Source: Eubacterium sp. (GTDB lineage: Bacteria; Bacillota; Clostridia; Lachnospirales; Lachnospiraceae). From it: 64,000 bases of DNA. This document shows positions 55,456 through 63,859 of this stretch, one piece after another (position 1 is the first letter of the stretch; each line of letters begins with the position of its first letter). Under the pieces are notes generated by a model. That model was not told the DNA's origin. It saw only the letters and a list, made by a program, of their open reading frames with translations, and did not search any database. A program made the position numbers and the translations under genes. The DNA lies in assembly GCA_003486385.1 (NCBI GenBank), contig DNFT01000115.1, positions 60,896 through 124,895 on the forward strand, read 5' to 3'.

Positions 55456-55902
55456 TTAATTCTCCTGTTCCTGTTTTTTCTTAAATGCAAGACTGTCAAG
55501 ATATCCCTGAAGGATAAACTGTGCCGCTAACATGTCAACGTATTCTTTTCTGTTCTCCCTGCGGACTCCCGCCTCCATCATAGTACGGTCAGCCGCAACA
55601 GTTGTGAGTCTCTCATCCCACATAACAACCTCAAGTCCAAGGCGGCGTTCAAGCTTCTCCTTAAACTCCATGGTACTCTCTACACGAATTCCTTCTGAAT
55701 TATTCATATGCTTAGGAAGTCCAAGTACAATAATGGAAATATCATACTCCTCAACCAGCTCTTCTATGCGTGCCAACGTCTGGCGGAGCTTATTTTCTTC
55801 CTTTCTCCGGATAATCTCCACTCCCTGGGCAGTAAGCATAAGCGGGTCGCTAACAGCAACACCCACTGTCTTTGTTCCATAATCCAAACCCAATATTCTC
55901 AT
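55456..55902 (-). CDS. ruvX: YqgF/RuvX Holliday-junction resolvase-like nuclease
   Basis: A 148-residue RNase H-fold protein with [20 protein letters not shown] (catalytic Asp), [23 protein letters not shown] and a C-terminal [16 protein letters not shown]. Roles in 16S rRNA 5' processing are established for E. coli YqgF. Two bases after ireB and two before yrzB. AAAGGA precedes the ATG. Confidence 0.94.
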   Translation of the reverse strand: MRILGLDYGTKTVGVAVSDPLMLTAQGVEIIRRKEENKLRQTLARIEELVEEYDISIIVLGLPKHMNNSEGIRVESTMEFKEKLERRLGLEVVMWDERLTTVAADRTMMEAGVRRENRKEYVDMLAAQFILQGYLDSLAFKKKQEQEN

Positions 55903-55904
55903 TT

Positions 55905-56165
55905 TTACAGTCCTTTAACTGAAATATAATTTTTGAGAAGCTCCTCAACAAGCTCATCACGTTCAACCTTCATAATAAGGCTTCTGGCATTATTATGGCT
56001 GGTAATGTATGTAGGATCGCCCGACATGATATACCCTACTATCTGATTGATAGGGTTATATCCTTTTTCGGTGAGTGCCTTGCATACAGTATTCAGAATA
56101 TCAGAAACCTCTATATGCTGTTCATCCGCTACTCTAAAAAATTGTGTATTTGTCATGTCCGACAT
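55905..56165 (-). CDS. ireB: IreB family regulatory phosphoprotein (UPF0297, YrzL)
   Basis: An 86-residue protein: [40 protein letters not shown] and [18 protein letters not shown] are the UPF0297 signature. In Enterococcus IreB is phosphorylated near its N-terminus by the PASTA kinase IreK and reversed by IreP; here matching Thr residues lie in the first ten residues. The start at 56165 fits the promoter just upstream; the in-frame ATG at 56192 would sit at or before the transcription start. The kinase (3152-5314) and phosphatase (5326-6045) are in the same window. Confidence 0.92.
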   Translation of the reverse strand: MSDMTNTQFFRVADEQHIEVSDILNTVCKALTEKGYNPINQIVGYIMSGDPTYITSHNNARSLIMKVERDELVEELLKNYISVKGL

Positions 56166-56195
56166 AATCTTCACGTCCTTTGCACTATACATTTT

Positions 56196-56224
56196 ATCAT
56201 AATATAATTTTTTCTAATTTGCAA
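56196..56224 (-). promoter_or_regulatory. Promoter of the ireB operon
   Basis: Minus strand TTGCAA (56219-56224, overlapping the end of mtaB), 17 bases, TATGAT (56196-56201). The predicted start of transcription is about 25 bases before the ireB ATG. Confidence 0.68.
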
Positions 56225-57578
56225 TAGCCACCTTGGATATTACACTATCTTTTCCAAAAATACCTGTTATTATTACCGGTATCTCAGCATTTATTTTTAT
56301 ATCCTGTTCCTGTGCGCAGTCAAGGGAAATATATACCTTGACATATCTTTTTGTGTGTCCTACTGCATATTTTATGCCGTCGCACTCAACATATTCCTCG
56401 ACTAAGACTACCTCTGCGCTGCCGGCAAAGCTCTCCCTGTATGCTCTTGAAAGCTCCTCGTCAAGCTCTATAAGCGCATCGCTTCTTTCACTCTTTACAC
56501 TGTCCGCAATCTGGTTTTCCATTCTATCTGCAATAGTGCCCTTCCTCCTTGAGTACTTGAACACATGCATCTCAAAGAAGTTGATTTCCTCAAGATATTT
56601 CCTTGTGATTGCAAACTCCTCATCCGTCTCACCCGGAAATCCCACTATGACATCCGTTGTGATGGCAGGCTTATCAAAATATCTTCTTATTTTCTCGACC
56701 CCTTCGCGGAACTCCTCGGTGTCATATCTTCTGTTCATTCTCTTAAGTGTCTCATCACAGCCACTCTGGAGCGATAAGTGGAAATGCGGGCATATCTGCG
56801 GTATTGCAGAAAGTCTCTCAAGGAATGTGTCCGTTATGATTCTCGGTTCAAGCGAACCAAGTCTTATCCTGTCAATTCCATCAACGGCAGCTATCGCCTC
56901 AAGCACCTGCAGAAGTCTCTCCGCATTCGGAACCGGCTGTGCATTGTACTCCGTATTGTCAAAATCAAGTCCGTAGGAGCTAAGATGTATTCCCGTCACA
57001 ACAATCTCATGGCAGCCACTTTCCGCAAGCTTGCGCACCTCATCAATAATATCCTCAATTTTTCTGCTTCTGACTCTTCCTCTTGCAAACGGAATAATAC
57101 AGTATGTGCAGAACTGATTACAACCATCCTGAATCTTAATATATGCCCTTGTATGCGCCAGGCTTGCATTGATTTCAAGATTTTCATATTCTCTGGTCTT
57201 ATTTATATCAATAAACGAATTATCTATATTTCTTCCTTTGAAATATTCTTCAAGAACTTCGACAATCTGTCCCTTTCTGTTATTTCCTACAATTATATCT
57301 ACCGCCTCATCCGCAAGAAGCTTTTCCCCGGCCTCCTGAACATAACAGCCTGCCGCCACAACAACCGCATTCGGATTGTCCTTCTTAGCCTTGTGAAGCA
57401 TCTGCCTTGATTTGCGGTCGGCTATATTTGTCACTGTGCAGGTATTTATAATATACACATCCGCTGTCTCACTTCCAAACTCAACCATCTCATATCCCGC
57501 TGCTTCTAATAGCTGTCTCATGGCTTCTGTTTCGTAAGAATTTACTTTGCATCCAAGGTTATGTAATGTACATTTCAT
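56214..57578 (-). CDS. mtaB: tRNA t6A37 methylthiotransferase MtaB
   Basis: Radical SAM enzyme converting t6A to ms2t6A at tRNA position 37. The 454-residue protein has the N-terminal UPF0004 domain (LGCKVNSYETEAM, NTCTVTNIADRKSR, AAGCYVQEAG; three Cys for one cluster), radical SAM DGCNQFCTYCIIPFARG, and a C-terminal TRAM domain. The length and NCTVTNxA pattern fit MtaB rather than MiaB. It diverges from the HPr-like gene on the other strand. Confidence 0.94.
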   Translation of the reverse strand: MKCTLHNLGCKVNSYETEAMRQLLEAAGYEMVEFGSETADVYIINTCTVTNIADRKSRQMLHKAKKDNPNAVVVAAGCYVQEAGEKLLADEAVDIIVGNNRKGQIVEVLEEYFKGRNIDNSFIDINKTREYENLEINASLAHTRAYIKIQDGCNQFCTYCIIPFARGRVRSRKIEDIIDEVRKLAESGCHEIVVTGIHLSSYGLDFDNTEYNAQPVPNAERLLQVLEAIAAVDGIDRIRLGSLEPRIITDTFLERLSAIPQICPHFHLSLQSGCDETLKRMNRRYDTEEFREGVEKIRRYFDKPAITTDVIVGFPGETDEEFAITRKYLEEINFFEMHVFKYSRRKGTIADRMENQIADSVKSERSDALIELDEELSRAYRESFAGSAEVVLVEEYVECDGIKYAVGHTKRYVKVYISLDCAQEQDIKINAEIPVIITGIFGKDSVISKVAIAN

Positions 57579-57610
57579 AAAATTAAGTACCTTCTTTCTG
57601 ACATTTTGTA

Positions 57611-57639
57611 TTGACTTTTTTTGTCCAAAAATGTATGAT
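57611..57639 (+). promoter_or_regulatory. Promoter of the HPr-like gene
   Basis: Plus strand TTGACT (57611-57616), 17 bases, TATGAT (57634-57639), about 32 bases before the ATG and followed by a strong AGGAGG. Confidence 0.78.
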
Positions 57640-57671
57640 TGAGTTAATAAAAATTATCAGGAGGTTGTACC

Positions 57672-57902
57672 ATGAAAACAGTTCAGATTTCACTTAATTC
57701 AATCGATAAGGTTAAGTCATTTGTTAACGATATCACTAAGTTTGATGTCGATTTCGACCTTGTTTCCGGCAGATATGTTATAGATGCCAAGTCTATTATG
57801 GGTATCTTTTCCCTTGACCTCAGCAAGCCTATCGACCTGAATATTCATGCAGAGGAGAATGTTGATACAATTCTTTCAGTTCTCGCTCCATATCTTGTGT
57901 AA
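57672..57902 (+). CDS. HPr-family protein lacking the phosphorylatable His15 (Crh-like)
   Basis: The 76-residue protein has the HPr fold pattern, with AKSIMGIFSLDLSK matching the KSIMGVMSLGIAK region of HPr that contains regulatory Ser46. The N-terminal GIHARPA active-site loop is missing; the segment there reads NSIDKVKSFV, and the only His is at about residue 59. It therefore cannot carry PTS phosphate at the usual site but could be phosphorylated at Ser by HPr kinase, like Bacillus Crh. It is a free-standing plus-strand gene with its own promoter, AGGAGG site and terminator. Confidence 0.82.
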   Translation: MKTVQISLNSIDKVKSFVNDITKFDVDFDLVSGRYVIDAKSIMGIFSLDLSKPIDLNIHAEENVDTILSVLAPYLV

Positions 57903-57944
57903 GCATTTTTCATACAACTACATAAGATAAGTATTTTCTTTATA

Positions 57945-57977
57945 AAGGGGGTTCCGCACTGCGGAATCCCCTTTTTG
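57945..57977. terminator. Terminator after the HPr-like gene
   Basis: A 14-bp stem with one G-T pair (57945-57958 and 57962-57975), three-base loop ACT, and T-run to 57977 on the plus strand. The AAA run on the left gives a weaker T-run in the other direction for thiI, which ends 30 bases further on. Confidence 0.88.
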
Positions 57978-58006
57978 AATTTACATTCATCAATAATCAA
58001 TAATTT

Positions 58007-59185
58007 TTATTCAACCCATATTGTCTGTGTTGTCTCTATGGCTGTCTTGACAAGCTCATCTATCTTTTCTGAAAGCTTAAGCTCCGATTTTTCAATAACC
58101 TTTTTATTAGGCTTTGTTACAGGGTGCTTTGCGACAAATATCGTACAGCAGTCCTCATACGGAAGTATTGAAGTCTCGTACGTTCCGATTTTCTCAGAAA
58201 TATCTATAATTTCCTGTTTGTCAAAGCCGATGAGCGGTCTGATAACAGGAAGTTCACATACTGCATTGGTGACAAGCAGGCTGTGCATTGTCTGGCTTGC
58301 CACCTGGCCTATGCTCTCTCCTGTCACAAGTCCAAGACAGTCAGACTCCTTTGCAAAATGCTCTGCAATCTTCATCATATAGCGTCTCATAATTATCGTG
58401 AGCTCGTCATGTGGGCACTTTTCATATATATATAACTGAATATCCGTAAAATTGACTACATGAAGATTTATCGGACCGGAATACTGTGTCACGATTCTCG
58501 CAAGGTCGATAACCTTCTCCTTAGCCCTCTCGCTTGTATATGGAGGTGCATGGAAGTATACAGCATCAATCTTGACACCTCTCTTTGCAACCATATAACC
58601 GGCAACCGGGCTGTCAATGCCTCCCGATAACAGAAGCATTGCCTTGCCGTTGGTTCCGACAGGCATTCCTCCCGGTCCCGGTATAAGCTCTGTATAAATA
58701 TTTATCCTGCTTCTGATTTCGATATTTACATATATATCAGGATTGTGGACATCCACTGTCATTTCCGGCATTGCCTCAAGTATCTTCTCACCCATAGCCA
58801 TATTGATTCCCATTGAGTCAAGCGGATAATTCTTTCTTGCACGTCTTGCGTTGACCTTGAACGTCATCTTCTTTCCCCTGTACATGGTTCTGAGGTAGTC
58901 AATGACATCCTCTGCGAGCTTGTCGAAGCCCTCATCCTTAACCTGGAGCATAGGGCATATCCAGAGAATACCGAATACCTTTCTAAGTGCATTTATGGCA
59001 TCCTCATCATCGAACTCACTTGTTCCCTCTACATATATTCTTCCGTTCTCCTTCGTCACGTCAAAGGTTCCTTCAACCTTTTTGAGAGCGTGACGTATCT
59101 GATGGACAAGCATGTCCTCAAATATATATCTGTTCTTTCCCTTTGTACCGATTTCGCCGTACTTTATCAAAAACGCTTTGTACAT
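58007..59185 (-). CDS. thiI: tRNA 4-thiouridine synthase ThiI (no rhodanese domain)
   Basis: Catalyses s4U8 formation in tRNA. The 392-residue protein has an N-terminal ferredoxin-like and THUMP region (about 1-165) and a PP-loop ATPase domain with LLLSGGIDSPVAGYM and VTGESIGQVASQT; a Cys pair appears in YEDCCTIF. The C-terminal rhodanese domain of E. coli ThiI is absent, as in most Gram-positives, where a dedicated cysteine desulfurase supplies sulfur. That enzyme is encoded directly upstream. AAGGAGG precedes the ATG. Confidence 0.95.
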   Translation of the reverse strand: MYKAFLIKYGEIGTKGKNRYIFEDMLVHQIRHALKKVEGTFDVTKENGRIYVEGTSEFDDEDAINALRKVFGILWICPMLQVKDEGFDKLAEDVIDYLRTMYRGKKMTFKVNARRARKNYPLDSMGINMAMGEKILEAMPEMTVDVHNPDIYVNIEIRSRINIYTELIPGPGGMPVGTNGKAMLLLSGGIDSPVAGYMVAKRGVKIDAVYFHAPPYTSERAKEKVIDLARIVTQYSGPINLHVVNFTDIQLYIYEKCPHDELTIIMRRYMMKIAEHFAKESDCLGLVTGESIGQVASQTMHSLLVTNAVCELPVIRPLIGFDKQEIIDISEKIGTYETSILPYEDCCTIFVAKHPVTKPNKKVIEKSELKLSEKIDELVKTAIETTQTIWVE

Positions 59186-59233
59186 ATTTCCTCCTTCCGC
59201 GTGTGGTGTAATTACAATATTTTTTTACCATAC

Positions 59234-59337
59234 GTTGTGTAGTTTTACTGGTACACTTCCGGACACGTTCTCACTCCTTCGAACACGTAGCGGCGCGTTC
59301 GAAAGGGTCCGGCAGCGTACCAGTAAAACTACACAAC
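59234..59337. repeat. 104-bp palindromic element between the cysteine desulfurase gene and thiI
   Basis: Perfect 21-bp outer arms (59234-59254 and 59317-59337) enclose further nested complementary segments (59259-59264 with 59307-59312, and 59276-59284 with 59297-59306). No T-run follows in either direction and no target-site duplication is clear. It has the look of a miniature palindromic element or a structured intercistronic RNA. The rest of the 194-base gap shows no clear promoter. Confidence 0.85.
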
Positions 59338-59379
59338 TGTTTAATGGCAGATCCTAAATAGTAATTATCCTGTTATTTT

Positions 59380-60540
59380 CTAGTGTCTTGTGTATCTTCG
59401 AAGCATTGGAACCAGCTCGTTAAGGGCATCAATGGTTGCATCAAGCTCCTCCCTGGTGTTCATGGTGCACAGGCTGAAGCGGATGGTTGAGTCTAAGAGG
59501 CTATTCTTTACTCCGATTGCCTTCAGTGTCCCTGAGAGTGCCGGCTTGTTGGATGAGCAGGCTGAACCCGATGACACGTATATTCCCTTATCCTCAAGTG
59601 CATGCAGAAGAACCTCACTTCTCACGTCCTCAAAGCTTATGCTTATGACATGCGGTGTACCTTCGTGTCCTCTTTTACCATTGAAGGTTGTTCCCGGAAT
59701 TTCAAGCACCTTTTCCACAAAATATTCTTTAAGCTCATAGAGCTTTTCTATCTTTTCATCAAAGTTCTCATAACACAGCTTCGCAGCAAGAGCCATTCCT
59801 GCTATTCCCGGCACATTCTCTGTGCCTGAACGCATTCCCTTCTGCTGTCCGCCGCCGAATATTATTGGATTTATCTTTGTCTTATCCTTGATGTACAGAA
59901 ACCCCACTCCCTTAGGTCCGTGAAGCTTATGCGAGCTCACCGACATAAGATCTATATTCTCCTTTTTAGGTATAATGCGGTACTTTCCAAATGCCTGAAC
60001 CGCATCCGTGTGGAATATAATCTCAGGGTTATAAGCTTTTACAATCTGCGCTGCCTCAGCTATAGGCTCGACCGCACTCACCTCGTTGTTGGCATACATA
60101 ATTGACACAAGTATCGTCTCCGGGCGCAGTGCCTCCCTCAGTGCTTCAAGCTTCACACAGCCTGTGGAATCAACCGGAAGGTATGTCACCTCGAAGCCGT
60201 TCTTTTCCAAAAACACTGTTGTCTCTAAGACAGCCGGGTGCTCAATCATCGTCGTGATTATATGGCTGCCACGCCTCTTGTTCGCCATGGCACAGCCTAT
60301 CAGCGCCATGTTGTCCGACTCTGTTCCGCCTGATGTAAAAAGTATTTCCTTTTTATCACATTTTAGTATTGAAGCAAGAGTTTCCTTAGCCTGTGTTACA
60401 TAGTGCTCCGCCTCAACGCCCTTGTTGTGCTTAGAGGACGGATTGCCATAGTCATCAAGCATTATCCTGCTCATAAGTTCCACGACCTGCGGGTAAACCG
60501 CTGTTGTCGCCGAATTATCCAAATATATTTCCGATTTCAT
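59380..60540 (-). CDS. Cysteine desulfurase, NifS/IscS-like, partner of ThiI
   Basis: PLP enzyme converting cysteine to alanine and enzyme-bound persulfide. The 386-residue protein has YLDNSATTAVYP, TSGGTESDN, FHTDAVQAFGK, the PLP-lysine SSHKLHGPKGVGFLYI and the persulfide Cys in SSGSACSSNKPAL. Position directly upstream of thiI matches the nifZ-thiI pair of Bacillus, so it probably delivers sulfur for tRNA thiolation. The ribosome site is weak (GGGA). Confidence 0.93.
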   Translation of the reverse strand: MKSEIYLDNSATTAVYPQVVELMSRIMLDDYGNPSSKHNKGVEAEHYVTQAKETLASILKCDKKEILFTSGGTESDNMALIGCAMANKRRGSHIITTMIEHPAVLETTVFLEKNGFEVTYLPVDSTGCVKLEALREALRPETILVSIMYANNEVSAVEPIAEAAQIVKAYNPEIIFHTDAVQAFGKYRIIPKKENIDLMSVSSHKLHGPKGVGFLYIKDKTKINPIIFGGGQQKGMRSGTENVPGIAGMALAAKLCYENFDEKIEKLYELKEYFVEKVLEIPGTTFNGKRGHEGTPHVISISFEDVRSEVLLHALEDKGIYVSSGSACSSNKPALSGTLKAIGVKNSLLDSTIRFSLCTMNTREELDATIDALNELVPMLRRYTRH

Positions 60541-60597
60541 ACTTTATCCCGATTCTGCCGCCTTACCACGGCATATTTTTAAGCATTTTCTTAAACG

Positions 60598-61350
60598 CTA
60601 ATTTTCCAATGCGTATGCAAGCATGGACAGGAACGAAAGACCTGCTGTCTCCGTTCTGAGTATACGTTTTCCGAGAGTGATTGTGTGCATGCCAAGCTTT
60701 CTTGCCACCTCTATCTCCTCGTCCTCAAAGCCGCCCTCAGGTCCGATGAATACCGCCACACGGCTTCCGGGTGCAAGCGAACTGACAAGTCTTCTCGTCT
60801 CAGCCATTCCGTTCTCATTCTCATACGGAACAAAACAGATGTCGCACCCTGCTGCCTCCCTGACCGCAAGTGAATAGCTCATCACAGGTCTGACCTCCGG
60901 TATAAGTGAACGCTTGCTCTGCTTTGCCGCGCTCTCGCTTATCGCGTTCCATCTTGGGAGCTTAGCCGCAGCCTTCTTATCATCAAGCTTTACAACAGAA
61001 CGCTTCATCGCGACAGGCACAATCTGTGATACCCCAAGCTCTACTGCTTTCTGGATAATCAGCTCAAGCTTATCGCTCTTAGGGAGTCCCTGATACAATA
61101 TCACCTGACACGGAAGCTCAGTATCAGGCACATCCCTGTCAATAATATCAAACACAACATCATTGTCCGTATATTCGCTAAGCCCGCACATAAAGTTGCG
61201 CACTGCGTCACTTATCTGCGTGTTGCGCACGCTTATCATAACCTCGTCACCGTTTTTAAGGCGTATCACATTCCTGATATGATTGTAATCTGCCCCATCA
61301 ACGTATATCCTGTTTTCATTTATCCGGCTCTCTTCAACAAAAAAATGATA
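60598..61350 (-). CDS. rsmE: 16S rRNA (uracil-1498-N3)-methyltransferase
   Basis: SPOUT-class methyltransferase. The 250-residue form starting MYHFFVEESRI has an N-terminal PUA-like domain (DYNHIRNVIRLKNGDEVMIS) and the SPOUT knot with KSDKLELIIQKAVELGVSQIVPV, VFIGPEGGFEDEE and LGKRILRTETA. An in-frame TTG at 61428 with a good AGGAG would add 26 hydrophobic residues; that start cannot be excluded but the family normally begins at MYHFF. It follows prmA, a very common pairing. Confidence 0.94.
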   Translation of the reverse strand, partial: YHFFVEESRINENRIYVDGADYNHIRNVIRLKNGDEVMISVRNTQISDAVRNFMCGLSEYTDNDVVFDIIDRDVPDTELPCQVILYQGLPKSDKLELIIQKAVELGVSQIVPVAMKRSVVKLDDKKAAAKLPRWNAISESAAKQSKRSLIPEVRPVMSYSLAVREAAGCDICFVPYENENGMAETRRLVSSLAPGSRVAVFIGPEGGFEDEEIEVARKLGMHTITLGKRILRTETAGLSFLSMLAYALEN

Positions 61351-61406
61351 CATTTTCCTACCCCTGCATACTACAAGCATTGCCTGTAGTACAGCCACCA
61401 ATAAGT

Positions 61407-61431
61407 AGTTTGAAAATTTTATTTTCAAACT
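61407..61431. repeat. 11-bp perfect inverted repeat at the prmA-rsmE junction
   Basis: Arms 61407-61417 and 61421-61431 around a three-base spacer; AT-rich. It lies at the prmA stop codon and covers the alternative TTG start of rsmE, so a hairpin could influence translation coupling. Confidence 0.6.
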
Positions 61432-62387
61432 TATCTCCTGACAGCCGTAATCGAAACCCAGTCTCCCTGATGTGAAACATCAACAATATCAAACTCAGGA
61501 TTCTCCATAATTGTCTTTTTTACGGCCTCTTCCTTCATATCAATGATACCCGATGTGATAAATACACCACCATGCTTGATATGCTGTGCAATCTCCTTTG
61601 ACAACGGCATAATGACATCTGCCAGAATATTCGCTGTGACAACATCATATTTCTCATAGCCAACCTCATCCTGAACAGCCTTATCATCTATTATGTTGCC
61701 CTGTATAACCTTGAAAATATCCGGTGAAAAACCGTTAGCCTCCATATTTTCAGCACTCGCAGTTATGGCATTCTCATCAAGGTCGGTTCCTATAATGCTT
61801 CTCGCACCAAGCATCCTGGCTATGACAGCAAGAATACCGCTTCCTGTTCCGACATCAAGCATATCCGTCTCCGGCATCACATACTTTTCAAGCTGCTTTA
61901 TGACAAGCTGTGTTGTCTCATGCATTCCGGTTCCGAATGCAGTACCCGGGTCAATATTTACAACCATTCTTCCCTGCATGTCCTCAGGCACCGTCTCCCA
62001 TGTCGGCTTAATCACAATATCCTTTACCATAAACGGCTTAAAGTACTCTTTCCAGTTGTTAACCCAGTCCTTGTCCTCCGTCTCAGACTCCTCTATTGTG
62101 CATGCTCCCACATCGACAAAGTCCTTCAGCTCCTCAAGACCATTTCTTACATTGCCAAGCAGTTCATCCGTGACATCATCCTCATCAATATAAAAGCTCA
62201 CATAGCCTATTCCTTCATCAGGAGGAAGCTCCGGAAGAATATCTATGAACATAGCCTTCGTGTCCTTATCGGAAAGCTGTACATTGTCCTCAACCTGAAC
62301 ACCATCTATTCCAAGCTCGATAAGCATACCGCTGACTAAGTCCTCAGCGGCAGTTGTCGTAGTTATTCTGAATTTTTTCCATTTCAT
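61431..62387 (-). CDS. prmA: Ribosomal protein L11 methyltransferase
   Basis: Trimethylates ribosomal protein L11. The 318-residue protein has the N-terminal substrate-binding domain (MKWKKFRITTTTAAEDLVSG), DPGTAFGTGMHETTQL, the SAM motif LDVGTGSGILAVIA and VTANILADVIM, all typical of PrmA. GGAG precedes the ATG. It lies between the M18 aminopeptidase gene and rsmE on the same strand. Confidence 0.96.
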   Translation of the reverse strand: MKWKKFRITTTTAAEDLVSGMLIELGIDGVQVEDNVQLSDKDTKAMFIDILPELPPDEGIGYVSFYIDEDDVTDELLGNVRNGLEELKDFVDVGACTIEESETEDKDWVNNWKEYFKPFMVKDIVIKPTWETVPEDMQGRMVVNIDPGTAFGTGMHETTQLVIKQLEKYVMPETDMLDVGTGSGILAVIARMLGARSIIGTDLDENAITASAENMEANGFSPDIFKVIQGNIIDDKAVQDEVGYEKYDVVTANILADVIMPLSKEIAQHIKHGGVFITSGIIDMKEEAVKKTIMENPEFDIVDVSHQGDWVSITAVRR

Positions 62388-62414
62388 AATCAGTTCTCCA
62401 ATTCAGCCAAATCC

Positions 62415-62439
62415 AGGTAATACCCACTGGGTATTACCT
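62415..62439. repeat. 11-bp palindrome with three-base spacer between apeA and prmA
   Basis: AGGTAATACCC (62415-62425), ACT, GGGTATTACCT (62429-62439). The stem could fold in RNA, but no T-run follows on the minus strand. The ATACCC/GGGTAT core recalls operators of the CsoR/CstR type; no regulator of that type is encoded here. Confidence 0.6.
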
Positions 62440-62461
62440 AAACTTTAATTATAAATCACAA

Positions 62462-63859
62462 TTATCCTATAAGGAACGCCTTGTATCCAAGCATTGTCTC
62501 GTATACATCCGCCTTACTTACAATCTCCCATGGTGCATGCATTGAGAGGACAGGGATACCTGAATCAACAACCTCCATGCCGTACTGTGCAAGGATATAT
62601 GCGATTGTTCCGCCACCGCCTACATCAACCTTGCCAAGCTCTGCTGACTGGTAATTTACCTCATGCTTCTCAAGTGTGCTTCTAAGCTCTCCTAAGAACT
62701 CTGCATTACAGTCATTGCTTCCTGACTTTCCTCTTGAGCCTGTAAACTTGTTAAATACCATACCTCTTCCAAGGAATGCCGCATTCTTCTTCTCAAAGGC
62801 TGCTGCATAGAGAGGGTCAAATGCTGCACTTACATCGGATGAGAGCATCTTAGAGTTAGTGAGTGCCCTTCTGAGCTTAATCTCAGAATAATCTCCAAGA
62901 CAATTGAGTACTTCTGCAACCATATTCTCAAAGAACTTCGAGTGCATGCCTGTTGCGCCGACGCTTCCTATCTCCTCCTTGTCAACCAGAAGGCATACGC
63001 TTGTCTTATCCACATCCTTTACATCAAGCATGGCAATGAGTGATGTGTATGCACATACTCTGTCATCATGGCCGTAGCCCATAATCATGCTTCTGTCCAT
63101 GCCATAGTCTCTTGCCGGACCTGCCGGAACTATCTCAAGCTCTGCACTGAAGAAATCCTCCTCCTCAATGCCATACTTCTCCTTGAAAATACGAAGCATT
63201 GCTGCTTTAACGCTCTCCTTTGCCTCCTTATCATCCTTCTTGTCATCTTCCTTCTCAGGTATGCTTCCAATAAGAACATCAAGATTCTCCCCTTCTACAA
63301 CCTTAGCACCCTTCTTCTCCATCTGCTCAGCTGCAAGGTGAATAAGAAGATCTGTCACTCCAAGTACAGGATCATTCATATCCTCTCCGATAACCACATT
63401 GACTGTCCTGCCATCCTTAAGCGCAACAACACCATGCATTGCAAGCGGAAGCGCAACCCACTGATACTTCTTAATTCCGCCATAATAATGTGTATCAAGA
63501 AGAGCCATATCCGAATCCTCATATAACGGATTCTGCTTTACATCTATTCTCGGGGAATCAATATGTGCTCCAAGAATCTTCATACCATTCTCAAGAGGCT
63601 CCTTGCCGATATTGAAGAGAGCAAGTGTCTTTCCCATATGGCATGCATATACCTTATCACCTGCCTTTAACTTACCGTTCTTGGCAATAACCTTCTTTAA
63701 ATCCCTGTAGCCAGCGTTTCCAGCAATCTTAATTGCCTCTGCTGCGCACTCTCTTTCAGTCTTGCAATCCGAAATATACTTCTTGTAGTCCTCGCAAAAT
63801 TTAAAAATCATTTCCTTTTTGGCTGCATCTGAAACAGTCCATACATTCTTTCTTTCCAT
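62462..63859 (-). CDS. M18 family aminopeptidase
   Basis: A 465-residue zinc aminopeptidase with GAHIDSPRIDVKQNPLYED (first metal His/Asp), LLVDKEEIGSVGATGMHSKFFEN (catalytic Glu and metal ligands), GYGHDDRVCAYTSL and a final SMHAPWEIVSKADVYE (metal His). This is the M18 pattern shared with yeast aminopeptidase I; substrates are usually N-terminal acidic or neutral residues. GGAG precedes the ATG. Confidence 0.95.
   Translation of the reverse strand: MERKNVWTVSDAAKKEMIFKFCEDYKKYISDCKTERECAAEAIKIAGNAGYRDLKKVIAKNGKLKAGDKVYACHMGKTLALFNIGKEPLENGMKILGAHIDSPRIDVKQNPLYEDSDMALLDTHYYGGIKKYQWVALPLAMHGVVALKDGRTVNVVIGEDMNDPVLGVTDLLIHLAAEQMEKKGAKVVEGENLDVLIGSIPEKEDDKKDDKEAKESVKAAMLRIFKEKYGIEEEDFFSAELEIVPAGPARDYGMDRSMIMGYGHDDRVCAYTSLIAMLDVKDVDKTSVCLLVDKEEIGSVGATGMHSKFFENMVAEVLNCLGDYSEIKLRRALTNSKMLSSDVSAAFDPLYAAAFEKKNAAFLGRGMVFNKFTGSRGKSGSNDCNAEFLGELRSTLEKHEVNYQSAELGKVDVGGGGTIAYILAQYGMEVVDSGIPVLSMHAPWEIVSKADVYETMLGYKAFLIG

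Noticed and set aside
59186..59379. tRNA or riboswitch gene between the cysteine desulfurase gene and thiI
   Set aside because: The fold is a plain nested hairpin; no tRNA arms, CCA end or recognised aptamer core could be found by eye.
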